Positions 51,301 through 62,729 of a stretch of DNA of 64,000 nucleotides are shown piece after piece. The stretch's first letter is position 1, and the number at the start of each line of letters is the position of its first letter. The notes under the pieces were generated by a model. It was not told the DNA's origin. It worked only from the letters and a program-made list of their open reading frames with translations, and did no database searches. The stretch is from Xiphophorus maculatus (Eukaryota > Chordata > Actinopteri > Cyprinodontiformes > Poeciliidae), in the NCBI RefSeq assembly GCF_002775205.1, contig NC_036454.1, positions 2,101,382 to 2,165,381 on the forward strand. Direction: 5' to 3'. Made by a program: the position numbers and the translations under genes.

Positions 51301-53325
51301 TTTTGTTCTGAACATCAGAGACAGACGGCAGATCAAAGAACTGATGGAGACGCTGGAGAAAAATGTTTCTGACAGAGAGAAAGATTCATCTTATACAACT
51401 AAAACATTATTATGGGGCCAAACGGAGGATAAACTGCAGCTACAGAATAAACTGAACAGGTTTGAGTCAAAGACTGTGGCTACAGGTAAATATTATGTTT
51501 ATGTAATTAAGACATAAAATACTTTTTCTCCAGTTTTCTATGAGTTCAGTTTTCTTTTATTTCTCTGTAACATTATTTTCACTAAGGAACAAGATGATGC
51601 CTATCTTCACAGTTATTTATATTAACTTAATTCTCAGTTTGTGTTTATGTTTTTACAGTGTAATTTTATATTAACTTGACTGAGACTCAGACAGAAAGTA
51701 GAAAACAACAGAATGTCTCAATGTTTCCTGTTTCTCTGACATCAGGAAACTCAGGACACAATGTGATGTGAAACAATCAGTTTTCTGACAGTTAAAATAT
51801 AGTTTCCTCTTTAAAGAAATTATTTTTATCTAAGAAACTTCAGCAGGAATGACTGAACAAATCACAGGTTTTCATCATAGCTTTTCTTTCCAATCAGTTC
51901 ACTGTGAGGATTATGTCTAATAATTTTCTATCATTTATTAACCTTCTTTATTTTAACACAGACCCTCAGCAGATCCCAGCAGCAGATTGTCTCCGGATCG
52001 TTCTGATCGGGAAAACTGGCGGCGGGAAAAGTTCCTCAGGAAACACCATCCTGGGCAGGAAGCAGTTTGAAGCTAAAGCGTCTCAACAGTCGGTGACTAG
52101 AAACTGTCAGAAAGCCCAGGCTGCGATCGCAGGTCGGCGGGTCGTCGTGGTCGACACTCCTGGTCTGTTTGACAACACTCTGACCGCCGACCAGGTGGAC
52201 GAGGAGCTGCTGAAGTGCATCAGCCTGCTGGCCCCGGGGCCACACGTCTTCCTGCTGGTGCTGCAGGTCGGCAGATTCACAGAGGAAGAGAAACGGACTT
52301 TAAGACAAATGAAGAAAGTTTTTGGTAAAAACTCAGAAGATTTTACCCTCATTCTGTTCACTGGAGGAGATAAACTGCAGTACGAGGAGAAAACAATAGA
52401 AGAATACATTAGAGAGGGACGTGATGAATCCTTTAGGAAGCTGGTCAACGACTGCGGAGGAAGATGTCACGTTTTTAATAATTATGATAAAGAAAACCGA
52501 TCACAAACCAATGAACTGATCCAGAAGATCAATAACATGGTGAAGAAGAACGGAGGAAAATGTTTCACCAGCGAGATGCTGCAGGAGGCCGAAGCTGCCA
52601 TCCAGAGAGAGGTGAAGAGGATCCTGGAGGAGAAAGAAGAAGAAATTCAGAAACTGAAGGAGGAACTTCAAAAGAAACACCAAGAAGAAAAAGAAACACT
52701 GAGAAGAAAAATGGAAGAACAGAGAGAAGAGATGGAGAAAGAGAGAAAACAGAGAGATGAACAATTTAAAGAGATGGAGGAAAACAACAGGAAGGAGAGA
52801 GAGCAGAAAAAGAGAGAACAGAGAGAAAGAGAAGAGGAGGAGAAGAAAAGAAAAGAGGAGGAAGAACGACAACAACAACAGTGGGGAAAAGAACGACAAG
52901 ATTTAGAGAAAAAGATCAAACAGGAATCAGAAGAAAAGGAAACAATCGACAGAAAACTGGAAGAGATGAGAAAACAGATGGAGGAAAAACGAGACGCCTG
53001 GGAGAAGGAAAGAAAGGAGTGGTGGGAAAAACGACACCGAGAAGACGAAGAGAGACGAGAAGAACTGAAGAGATTTCAGGAGAAATACGAAAAAGAAAGA
53101 GAGAAATATGAAAACCAGAGGAGAGAAGATGAAAAGAGGAGGAGAGAACAGGAGGAGGAGAGGAAAGAATTAGAGAAAAAATATCAGAATCAACTGGAGG
53201 AAGTAAAGAGGAAGTTTGAAGACGAAGCCAGAAAACATGCAGAAGAATTTAATGAGTTCAAAGAAAAATACAAGAAAGATTTTTCTGCTCTGCTGCAAAA
53301 ACATGAAGAGAAACGAGAGAAATGA
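48390..53325 (+). CDS. gimap8-like: GIMAP8-like triple AIG1-domain protein with coiled-coil tail, copy B
   Basis: Second tandem copy of the gene at 35086-40881. Exons: 48390-48408 (MAAAEP), 49451-49501, 49765-50358, 50832-51485, 51962-53325. They sum to 2682 nt, 893 residues, with GT-AG borders and consistent phases. Domain 1 (about 24-221) has [12 protein letters not shown] in place of the P-loop and NSPD in place of DTPG. Domain 2 (about 222-439) has GPSEPLKT and ELPALYG. Domain 3 (about 440-650) is canonical with [34 protein letters not shown] and FTGGDKL. Residues from about 655 to 893 form a very charged Glu/Lys/Arg-rich coiled coil, which copy A lacks; such tails in GIMAPs may help assembly. 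The 51-nt exon 2 is not found in copy A, whose own 66-nt exon is missing here. The domain 2 exon is nearly identical in DNA to that of copy A. Confidence 0.88.
48602..49099. mobile_element. hAT-type MITE in intron 1 of GIMAP copy B
   Basis: The left end CAGTGGTTCTTCACCTTG pairs with the right end, which reversed reads CAGTGGTTCTTAACCTGGG. Flanking 8-mers TATTAGAT (48594-48601) and GATTAGAG (49100-49107) share ATTAGA, the likely remains of an 8-bp hAT target duplication. It holds no coding sequence. Confidence 0.75.
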
Positions 53326-53329
53326 AGGA

Positions 53330-54300
53330 AAAACAACAGAAAGAAATGAGAGAAAAACTGAAAGAGTGAAACGACTAAACAGGTCAAACATCAAGTTTAT
53401 GATAAATGTGATTAAAATGAATGAATCACAGAAACAAAAAGTAAAAAATGTCAGAAAAAACACAGAGTGAGGCATCACTACATCCTGAAGATCTTTGGTT
53501 TCAGTAAAGTTGATCAAACTATTTTAGTTTCTTTAAATCTTTACATTTATTTTAATTAAAGTGAATTTTGTTTAAAGTATTGTAGTTTATTAGAAATCAT
53601 TATTCAGTAATAAATTAATATTCCAACATTATTGCAGCAGAACCATCAGTTAGAAACAAACATTGTTATAAAATTTAATATTTCTGTTTTTATTCATTTT
53701 CCTGCTGTCTGTAATAAGATATCAGGAATTATTTTGTTTTTTACATTTTTTTTACATTTTCTTTTTTATAAATGGAACCATTAATTCACAAACATTTCAA
53801 CATGAAAGTCTGTAAATTTATTTGTATTTTTATTGTTTACTATTTTACAACTGATGAATCAAAAATATAAAGTGAAATTATGAGTAACTTGTATAAAGTT
53901 GGGATTGTTTGGTTCTTATTAAAGAGACAAAATGTTCTTCATCTGATTATTTTTATTCTTACAGGAAAGTTTATTCAGATTCATTTAATGGCTCTTATTT
54001 TATCACATTTCACAATAAAATGTTTCTTTCTGAATAATTTAGTGATTATTTGTTGTAATAAATGAATCATAAATTTCCTCTGATGCTGCAGAAAACCTCG
54101 ATTCTTCATGATGAACCATCTTGAGTCTGAAACTTAAAGTTTTACTGAATCTATTTTCTGGCTGTTTGATTTGAAACATGGATTTTATTTTAAATAAAGT
54201 TGGTATCAATGTTACTCATTGTGTCTTTATTAATGGTGTAACAAACAGGAAGAGATTATCAATCAATTACATATTTATGGAGAAATAAAAATATTTTACC
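53330..54300. other. 3' flank of GIMAP copy B
   Basis: The first 140 bases continue the Glu/Lys-rich composition of the coiled-coil exon after its stop (53323-53325), in another frame. The coil may once have been longer, or these are simply 3' UTR bases. ATTAAA near 53556 and AATAAA-type hexamers near 53609 and 54191 could end the transcript. Nothing else is seen. Confidence 0.4.
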
Positions 54301-54303
54301 GTT

Positions 54304-55005
54304 AATGAACCTCAGAGTTCAGGATGACTGAGCCTCAATGCTAAAGCTTGACTAAGCCTCAATGCTAATGCTTGACTTAGCCTCAATGCTAATGCTTGTC
54401 TTAGCCTCAATGCTAATGCTTGACTTAGCCTCAATGCTAATGCTTGGCTTAGCCTCTATGCTAATGCTTGTCTTAGCCTCAGTGCTAATGCTTGGCTTAG
54501 CCTCTATGCTACTGCTTGACTTAGCCTCAATGCTAATGCTTGACTAAGCCTCAATGCTAATGCTTGACTTAGCCTCAATGCTAATGCTTGTCTTAGCCTC
54601 AATGCTAATGCTTGACTTAGCCTCAATGCTAATGCTTGGCTTAGCCTCTATGCTAATGCTTGTCTTAGCCTCAGTGCTAATGCTTGGCTTAGCCTCTATG
54701 CTACTGCTTGACTTAGCCTCAATGCTAATGCTTGGCTTAGCCTCTATGCTAATGCTTGTCTTAGCCTCAGTGCTAATGCTTGTCTTAGCCTCAGTGCTTG
54801 GCTAATGCTTGGCTTAGCCTCAATGCTAATGCTTGGCCTCAATGCTAATGCTTGGCCTCAATGCTAATGCTTGGCTTAGCCTCTATGCTAATGCTTGTCT
54901 TAGCCTCAGTGCTAATGCTTGTCTTAGCCTCAGTGCTAATGCTTGTCTTAGCCTCAATGCTAATGCTTGGCTTAGCCTCAATGCTAATGCTTGGCTGAGC
55001 CCTGG
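54304..55005. repeat. 24-bp minisatellite with a 192-bp higher-order period
   Basis: About 28 copies of a 24-bp unit (CCTCAATGCTAATGCTTGAC plus TTAG). The variant order repeats every eight units: the block starting 54362 recurs at 54554, exactly 192 bases on. The unit length is a multiple of three, so long open frames run through it. They look like a repeat artefact, not a gene. Confidence 0.95.
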
Positions 55006-55329
55006 TGGATGTTTAATGGTGGAATCCCAGGTTAGTTCTGGATCAGCAGCAGGTTTTCATCTTATCAGGTTTACAAACGGAGATTTGAAGATTTACCTTC
55101 ATTTGTTCAGAAGAGAAAAAAACACCAGAGAGACGGAGGAGGAAAAAACTGAGCTAAAAGTTTGAACAAGTTTAGAGTTCAGAGCAACAATCTGAAAAAC
55201 TTCTGTTAGCATTTTTGTTACTGATGCAGGAAAACGTGTCCATGTCTTTGTCTCTTCCTGACTTGATTACTATAATATTCTGATCAGGATTCCTAAGACG
55301 AACTAAGAAAAATGACAGTTTGTTAGAAA

Positions 55330-55748
55330 TATTTAGTATGTTATCTTATGTTCACTGTATTTGATGTGTGAAGTTGTTGTTCTGTTCTCCAATTGTTCTG
55401 AGTTGTTCAGTTCCTGCCTTGCAGTTGCAGGAGGGAGAAAACAGAAACTGAACCTGTCAGCTTGTAGGTGTGGCGTGTCTGCAGTCAAGATAACAGAAGA
55501 AATAACAGAAGAAATAACAAAGCAATGTAACTGACTTGAGATAAGAAAAATGATCTATGTAACTAGGGATCGCCTCTAAGGAAATTAAAAGGGAGAATAT
55601 GGCAGAATGTGCTTCAGAGCAGCAAGAAATTATAACAAAAGCACATTTCTGTCTGTCTGTCTCTCCTTGCAAGTAAAATTGAATTCATTTGTCTCCTTTT
55701 CCTTAGTCTATGTTTGTGTCAAGGTGTTTAGGTTATTTAAACCTGACA
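55330..55748 (+). mobile_element. Solo LTR-like sequence
   Basis: The right part (55600-55748) has CTTCAGAGCAGCAAG, then GCAAGTAAAATTGAATTC, a TTGTCTC box, and ends TTTAGGTTATTTAAACCTG then ACA, matching the end of 26150-26358. An AATTAAAAGG box near 55580 could be its TATA region. The left boundary is not clear (TGTGTGAAG near 55362 is one choice). Confidence 0.42.
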
Positions 55749-55759
55749 TGGTTCTACCA

Positions 55760-57855
55760 GGATCTCCTTTCGTCCCAGTTGTTCATGATCTCCTATAAAT
55801 AACTGGAGTTTAAATTACTGGAGTTTTGCAGTTTGGAGGTGGGCGGGATCAGCAGCTGCTTTACTCAGCTCTGACCAATAGAAATCCGTCTTTAAGCCCC
55901 GCCCAGGAAGTTCCTGTTCTCTGAAATCAAAACTTTGAATTCAACTAAAAACAGGGAAAATTAGAAATAACTATTTTGCTCAGTTATAAAAAGTTTCTGA
56001 TTTAAATAAAAACAATTATTTCTACACAAAACTTTTATTTCAAAAATAAAATATTTCACTACAATTAATTTTTTTATTGAACATTTTTGCAGAGCCAAAT
56101 TATTCAACCCTCCCACAGATATGAACAAGCAGTAAAAGTTACTTTATGCTATTTATGAAATAATTTGACAGTTTAACCTTCAGACCTGAACAGAAGCAGG
56201 TTTGGGTTTAGAAGCTGCAGAACTTTATGGACTTTATGGTTTTTCTATGTTTCCATGTCAGAATCTGCAGGAATAAAATAGATGATGATAAAATAATATT
56301 TATAGCAGAAATCCTGTAAACCAAATTTTAATTATTATCAGCAGAGATTTGATCTGTTCTGCCCTCTGAGGGAATTACAATATAATTATTAATATATTTT
56401 CACTTATATAACAAAAATTATCCCTAGACAATATAAAATATTAAAAATGCTGCTGAAAATTTACAGTAAAGGAAAGTTATTAAACCCAGAAACATTTTTA
56501 TCAAGTTCTTATTCATTTAAATTGGTTTTGATTTGCATAACCTCTTTACACATGAAAATTATCAAATAAATATTTTCTGTGGTTTTGAACTAAACAGAAT
56601 TTGTTAATTTTATTTCTGAAACAAAGAAAAACATAAAAATTTTACACAGAAGAAAATTAAACTTTCAGAAAAAGACAAACTGATCATATTTGAAATGTTT
56701 TCCACATTTAAGACCTAAAGCAGACAAACACTAAATGACAGGAAATAAATATTAATTTTATCCTTAGTGAGTCTAGAATATATGGATTATGTCTCATCAT
56801 TTGATCAAATATGTTTAACATCAGTAAGAATATTGCCTTTAAATTCAGATTTTATTTATTTGTTCCTGTTGATAAAATCCTGAAGCTTCATTCAGATAAA
56901 AGCAGCTGAGAAAAGAAACCTGAGATGTTTCTATTGATCCTGATCAGTGATCACATGATTAATCTATTGATCCTGATCAGATGATTAATCTATTGATCCT
57001 GATCAGTGATCATCTGTTTCTGATTGGAACAAAATATCAACTCATGAAGATATAAATGAAACTGAAACAGGAGCTGCTGCAGTTAAATTCATTAAACAGA
57101 CGGTTTAATAAACACGATTCATGATAATAAATTATTTGGGTTTATTAAATTCAGTGTTTTCATTTCAGGAGTTGAATTTACAATAATATGTCAGAAATAA
57201 TAAAAGATACAGATAAAAGGTTTTACAGCTCAAAATTATTTTTTTACAATTGAAGATTTTTCAACATTCAAAGTTTCATCAGTGGAAAAACAAAAAAAAG
57301 TTTCTCCAGAGCTATGAAGATAAATAGCCTGGAAATTTCAGAAATTAGTAACAAAAATTTAAATTTTGGTTTCTAATTGAAGATAAACCCAGAAAAAAAA
57401 AGACATTTTAGTTGGAAACTAATTATTTTTGAATTAATTCATGTTTAAATTTTTCTGTAAAACCTTCAGACTCTAAACAGATCAGGATTTCTGCTACAAG
57501 TTGATCAAAAGCTGCTAAATAAACATATTCATCATAAAACACATTATTTTACTGAGAGTTCAGGTTTTCAGCAGTGATGTCGGTCATTTAAATTTAATAT
57601 TAGAGTAAACACACTGACCCTCAGTCTATATAGAAATGGTTTTTAATGTTTCTGATGAATAAAGTCAGACTCTACCAACCCCATCAGACCACAGCGCCCT
57701 CTAGAGGCTTCCTGCAGCTGGATTTGGAAAAATCTCTGCAGTTCCCAAAAGTTTAATTAAAAATGTTTAACCCAATGATTTTGTTCAACACGTTTCTGTC
57801 CAGATCCGTTCAGACGGGTGGAGCAGGTGGTGTAATCATCACCAGCCGATGGAGG
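55760..57855. other. Gene-free stretch with a small local repeat
   Basis: AT-rich DNA with no coding region. Three neighbouring copies of a CTATTGATCCTGATCAG-centred unit lie at about 56931-57015. On the minus strand ATTAAA at 57752-57757 may serve as the polyadenylation signal of the actin gene. Confidence 0.5.
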
Positions 57856-60324
57856 TTAGAAACATTTACGGTGAACGACGCCCGGACCGGATTCCTCGTA
57901 TTCCTGTTTGCTGATCCACATCTGCTGGAAGGAGGAGAGCGAGGCCAGAACGGAGCCGCCGTTCCAGACGGAGAACTGCCTCTCAGCGGGGGCGAAGATC
58001 TGGACACAGGCAACATGAAGAAACAACGGCATAGTCAAAGTATCTGATCAGTGGTTGATAAAATGAAGGATCTGAACCTGGATCTTCACGGTCGGCGGGG
58101 CGAGTTGAGAGATTTCCTTCTTCATGCGATCAGAGATCCCAGAGAACAAGGTGGAGCCTCCAGACAGCAGGATGGTGGAGAAAAGGTCTTTACGAACATC
58201 CACCTCACACTTCATGATGCTGCTGTGGATGGTTTCATGAACTCCAGCTGCCTCCATTTCTAAAAACCACAATGATTTCAGTCAGAGTCTTTAACCAGGA
58301 GGAGATACTGAAACCCTTCAGAGTTCAGAGAGACAGCAGACTGAAGGAGGAACAGGAAACTAGGAGAGACGGGTCACTGACTCCGTCTGATTCATTCACT
58401 GATTTCTGTCTCTGCCAGGTTTCTGCAGGTCGTGTGTTTGGTTCCACAGTTGATGGTAAATCTGTTACAAACCGATGAGTTCAGGCTTGAAGAGCGCCTC
58501 TGGACAGCGGATCCGCTCTGCGCCGATGGAAATGTCTCGTCCATCAGGAAGCTTGTAGGTTTTGTCCAGGGAGGAGGAAGAAGCCGCCGACTTCACCTCC
58601 TGGTCGAAGTCCAGAGCCACGAAGCAGAGCTTCTCCTTCATACCATTTACCATCTCACGCTGACCTGAAACGTTACGCAGAACCATCAGCGTGAATATCC
58701 TCCTGTCCAGTCAGAGGATCAGCTGAAGGTTTAACAAACCGGCGGAGCTGAAGCTGAATCCTCTGCTGCTCAGGAGCTTCACCAGGTAATCCGTCAGGTC
58801 CGCTCCACCCAGGTTCAGGCGCAGGACGGCCTGAGGCAGAGCGTAGCCTTCATAAACCGGAACGGCATGACTGCAGCCGTCACCGGACTCCATCACCGTC
58901 CCTTCAGGATGAAAACATGATCAGAAACCTGGAATGACAGGAATTTAAATCCAGCAGAGTTCATCCACCTGTGGTCCGACCAGAGGAGTACATGGACAGG
59001 ACCGGCTGCATGGCCACGTACATGGCAGGACAGCCGAAGGCCTCGAACATGACCTGACCAGACCAAAGGTCATCTGCTGTTAGAGGAGGTCTGAATCTGA
59101 GGTGTGACTTCAGGGTGAATTGAACCCGTCAGACCGGACTCACCTGTGTCGTCTTCTCCTTGTTTGGTTTGGGGTTGAGCGGCGCCTCGGTCAGCAGGAC
59201 CGGATGATTCGCAGGATCAACGTGAAGCTCGTTGTAGAAGGTGTGATGCCAGATCTGGAAACACAACAGAGAAACTCAGAGAGGCTGAGTTTCTGATACA
59301 GATGAGAGAAAATCTTTGTCGATATTCTGCTAATGTTAAAAAACACAGTTTTTAAATTAAAATCATGTGTGAATAATCTTATTCACATGATAAATCCATA
59401 AAAATTACATGAGATATATTCATAATGAGGCGCTCATCGTCTGTCAGCCAATCAGAAGAGACGTTCAGGCTTTGGAGCAACAAGCCCCGCCTACCTGGGA
59501 GCAGCTACATATTTTGGGTTGTGATTTTACTGATTAGTTATTTATTCAACATGTTGGAATGAACTTTTTCTGAACTGTGAAGCAGTGAGAGTTCTGCTGG
59601 AGCCACTGACTGGAAAACACAACCACCTTCCTCCAACCACTTCCTGTCGTCTTCTTCATGGTTTCCATCAGTAGTAACAGCTGGCTGCTGGTCATGTGAC
59701 TCGTCTGATGCTGAAAGTTTAACCGTTGCAGTTTTTGGAAAAACATTGATTTCAATATGGCTGAAAAAAGCAGCTCTTCCTTCTGCAAAACCGATTTATT
59801 GAAAAACTTTAGTTTTCCAAAATTGTTGTTTTTATTAAGCAACTTTATTTTTCTAATTTCAATTTAGGCAAATTCATGGTCAATGGAGACTCAGTGAAGA
59901 GTCAGCCAGAAACTAAAACAGCTTCAGTTTCCATCAAACCCATCAGGTTTTAACCAGAAACGATCCTGGATCAGTCAGAATGGAAACCAGTTTCTCTCCT
60001 CACCTTCTCCATGTCGTCCCAGTCGACGACGACGCCGCGCTCGATGGGATTCTTCAGGGTCAGCAGATCTCTGTGACTCAGAGCTTCAGCTCCTATAAAT
60101 CTGTCCTTCTGTCCTCCAGCCACCGCCACGCCCTGCAGACAGACACCGTCACCTTCACGCCGCCTCTCCTTCACTCCTGAGATGCCGAGTTGACCTCTGA
60201 CCTGGAGCGTGGGGCGACCAACCACTGACGGAAACACGGCGCAGGGAGCATCGTCTCCAGAAAAACCAGCTTTGGTAAAACCGGAGCCGTTGTCAATGAC
60301 GACAGGAGCGACTTGTTTCTCCAT
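57856..60324 (-). CDS. Divergent actin paralogue, complete, 375 residues
   Basis: Exons: 60202-60324, 60004-60132, 59144-59254, 58969-59053, 58740-58901, 58473-58664, 58078-58259, 57856-57999; 1128 nt in all, 375 residues plus stop, the exact length of cytoplasmic actins. The actin fold is clear throughout: [121 protein letters not shown] and a C-terminal HRKCF. It is much more divergent than ordinary actins. The DNase-loop region is altered ([20 protein letters not shown]), the nucleotide-loop Asp154 is Glu (ESGDG), and Lys336 is Gln (AERQFSVW), while Gln137 and His161 are kept. Coding introns fall after codons 41, 84, 121, within 150, 204 and 267, and after 327. The N-terminus MEKQVAPVV lacks the usual acidic cluster. 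Its cell role is unknown. Confidence 0.9.
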
Positions 60325-60339
60325 TTCTGAAACCAAACA

Positions 60340-60808
60340 TTGACATTAATGTTGCTTTTAGTTTCCTTCCTAATTTAATAAAAACAAAGAAATGAAGGAT
60401 TTGAACCCTGACATTTATCACATCCTTAAAAAACATAATTAATCTGATATAATTATGTTAAAACAGAACATTTGGCCATAAAGGAAGCATCTGTTCTCAT
60501 ATTATAGACTCTAAACTGATACAGTAAAAGTCTAAAATAGTTTTAGGATCCATGAAACAGTAGAAAAGTGAAGCATCAATAATTATTATAAAGATAATCA
60601 GTAAACAGGAAAACAATGGAGAAACTGAAAGGAAAGAAATAAAGATCCAAAAACAGGTCAAATAAAGATCTTACCTGTAATCAGGTAAAAGTTGCTCAAC
60701 TTCAACATTAAGCAAAAGTCAAATTTTATTGTCCAACAAATGAAGAAAGAATGAAAAGTATTTGGTAACTTGAGTCAGAATAAAGTTAAAGTTCTTAAAA
60801 ATACTGGC

Positions 60809-60870
<62 letters not shown>

Positions 60871-61512
60871 AAAGTGCATATCTAGAAAACAACGTTGCAA
60901 CAACAAAGCTGGTGTATAAACAAGATGCCTCACTCTAACACATTTGTAGGTTTTTCTGAATCACAACATTTTTCAACATGTTTTTTCTTCATTAATGATT
61001 TTAATCTCAGTGTTAGAAGATCCAGACATTTTACTAGGACTAGTGATACTTCATAGTAATGTTACTCTAGTAAAAGTAACATGTATAGTTCTGTAGGGTA
61101 CTTTCCCCCAAATAGTTACTTATTTAAATGTAACTAAATAGTTTTATGATGAAATGAATCATCAGGTTTCGGTCCAAAGGTACCAAGTCCAGTTATAAAG
61201 ACCAGCTTTCATCAAGATTTAATTAAAACAAAATTAGTTCAGTTTTTAAATGAGGTTAATAAGAAAAATGAGTTAATGAGGAAATTCTCCCCATAATCTG
61301 GGTTGGGGTCAGACCGGTTCTGCTGGGTCCAGTCCTCAGAAATCAGCCAGAACCAGAATCCATCTTAGTCCATCAGCCAGAACAAGAATCATTTCTCCTC
61401 ATATCAGGGTGTTAGAGACAGAAATGACTGTTTGACCTAAACTAAACCAGCATGTATTTAATTAAATTTTTCTCCATTTAGAAAAACAAACCAGACACAT
61501 TCTGACACTTAC
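60340..61512. other. First intron or upstream region of the actin paralogue
   Basis: Non-coding. Contains the (AT)n tract and otherwise nothing recognisable. Confidence 0.4.
60813..60866. repeat. (AT)n microsatellite
   Basis: About 27 AT dinucleotides, ending ATATATGTAT. Confidence 0.97.
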
Positions 61513-61560
61513 CTGCTCCAGGTGAGCTGCTGCTTAACTTCCGGTAGGTGAGCCGATAAG
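61513..61560 (-). other. Possible noncoding first exon of the actin paralogue
   Basis: On the minus strand a good donor (GAGCAG|GTAAGTGTC) ends a short stretch beginning near CCGGAAGTTAAG. The coding exon starts behind an acceptor TTTCAG|AAATGG at 60326, so a noncoding exon upstream is expected, as in other actin genes. The 5' limit is a guess. Confidence 0.4.
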
Positions 61561-61569
61561 AAATGAACT

Positions 61570-62395
61570 TTGTTCAGTTTTGAAGTTTTCTGCACTCAGC
61601 AGCCTGCCACCTGCTGGTCAGTGTCTGTAACTGCATCCAGAGTCCAACAAACTACAGGGAAAATAAACAATAAATGATCTGAATTAATAAATAATTGTTA
61701 TTGAAATATGCTGAGTCATTCATAATGAACTCTTTTACTGCAGTAAATCTGTGGAGTTCAGTGAGAAAAACTGATTATTTTCTGACTGAAGCAGAGAAAG
61801 AAACTCGCTGCATCCTGCAGACCTTCAACCTCAACATGAAGATATTTCTAGTATGATGCAAACTGGCCACCAGGGGGCGTCACGGAGCGAACAGACTTAC
61901 AGCAGAGAAACAGGTGAGCTGCTCACCTGTCCATTCTGTATCTGTTGGAGGAGATGAAGGGAGAGTCTGTTTGATGGGCTTCCTGCCAGCTGGAGTCAAG
62001 TTAAAATAATAAATCTGTTTAGGTTGTAAAAACCTCATCAACGTTTATTTTATCAGCTCAAAGTTCTCAGTAGATTAAATAGTTTTAGTGTCTCTGCAGG
62101 GAAACTGAGCTCAGAATGAGAGAGAAATTATTTTCCTGAAGTTTTTATGATTTTATTTCAGCTGTTTAGAGATCAAACCAAAAGTTGATCATATTTTCAT
62201 TTTGTTTAGATTTTCTCTTTATTCTTTTATAAAATTGATTGGTTTTGTTTGTTTGTTGCTCTTTGCTTTTCATTTTCTGAAACATAAACTTGTTCATTTT
62301 GCTCTAATTAGAGAAAAGATTTTAAGTTTATTTGTGTTTTATTTATTTTTGTTTTGTGGTTTTAACAAGTTGATCCTGTTGAGATTTAAATGTGT
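61570..62395. other. Gene-free stretch
   Basis: AT-rich, no coding region or element recognised. Confidence 0.4.
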
Positions 62396-62398
62396 TGA

Positions 62399-62716
62399 AC
62401 TTTTTACACAAGTTTACATGTTTTTACATGTTTTTACATAAGTTTACATGTTTTTACATGTTTTTACATGTTTTTACATGTTTTTACATGTTTTTACATG
62501 TTTTACATGTTTCACATGTTTTTACATGTTTTACATGTTTTTACATGTTTTACATGTTTTACATGAGTTTACATGTTTTTACATGTTTTACATGTTTCAC
62601 ATGTTTTACATATTTTTACATGTTTTACATGTTTTCACATGTTTTTACATGTTTTTACATGTTTTACATGTTTTCACATGTTTTTACATGTTTTTACATG
62701 AGTTTACATGAGTAAA
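62399..62716. repeat. 9-12-bp minisatellite (TTTTTACATG)
   Basis: About 30 copies of a unit based on TTTTTACATG with length variants (TTTTACATG, TTTCACATG, AGTTTACATG). The Phe/Cys/His-rich frames across it are artefacts. Confidence 0.93.
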
Positions 62717-62729
62717 TCCTAATTAATTT

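Noticed and set aside
52501-52899. Leu/Phe/Ser-rich antisense frames at the GIMAP coiled coil
   Set aside because: Reverse-strand reading of Glu/Lys codons; no independent support.
54362-55165. Met/Leu/Ala-rich open frames resembling membrane proteins
   Set aside because: Product of the 24-bp minisatellite; no splice sites, start context or domain.
62392-62715. Phe/Cys/His-rich open frames
   Set aside because: Translation of the TTTTTACATG repeat.
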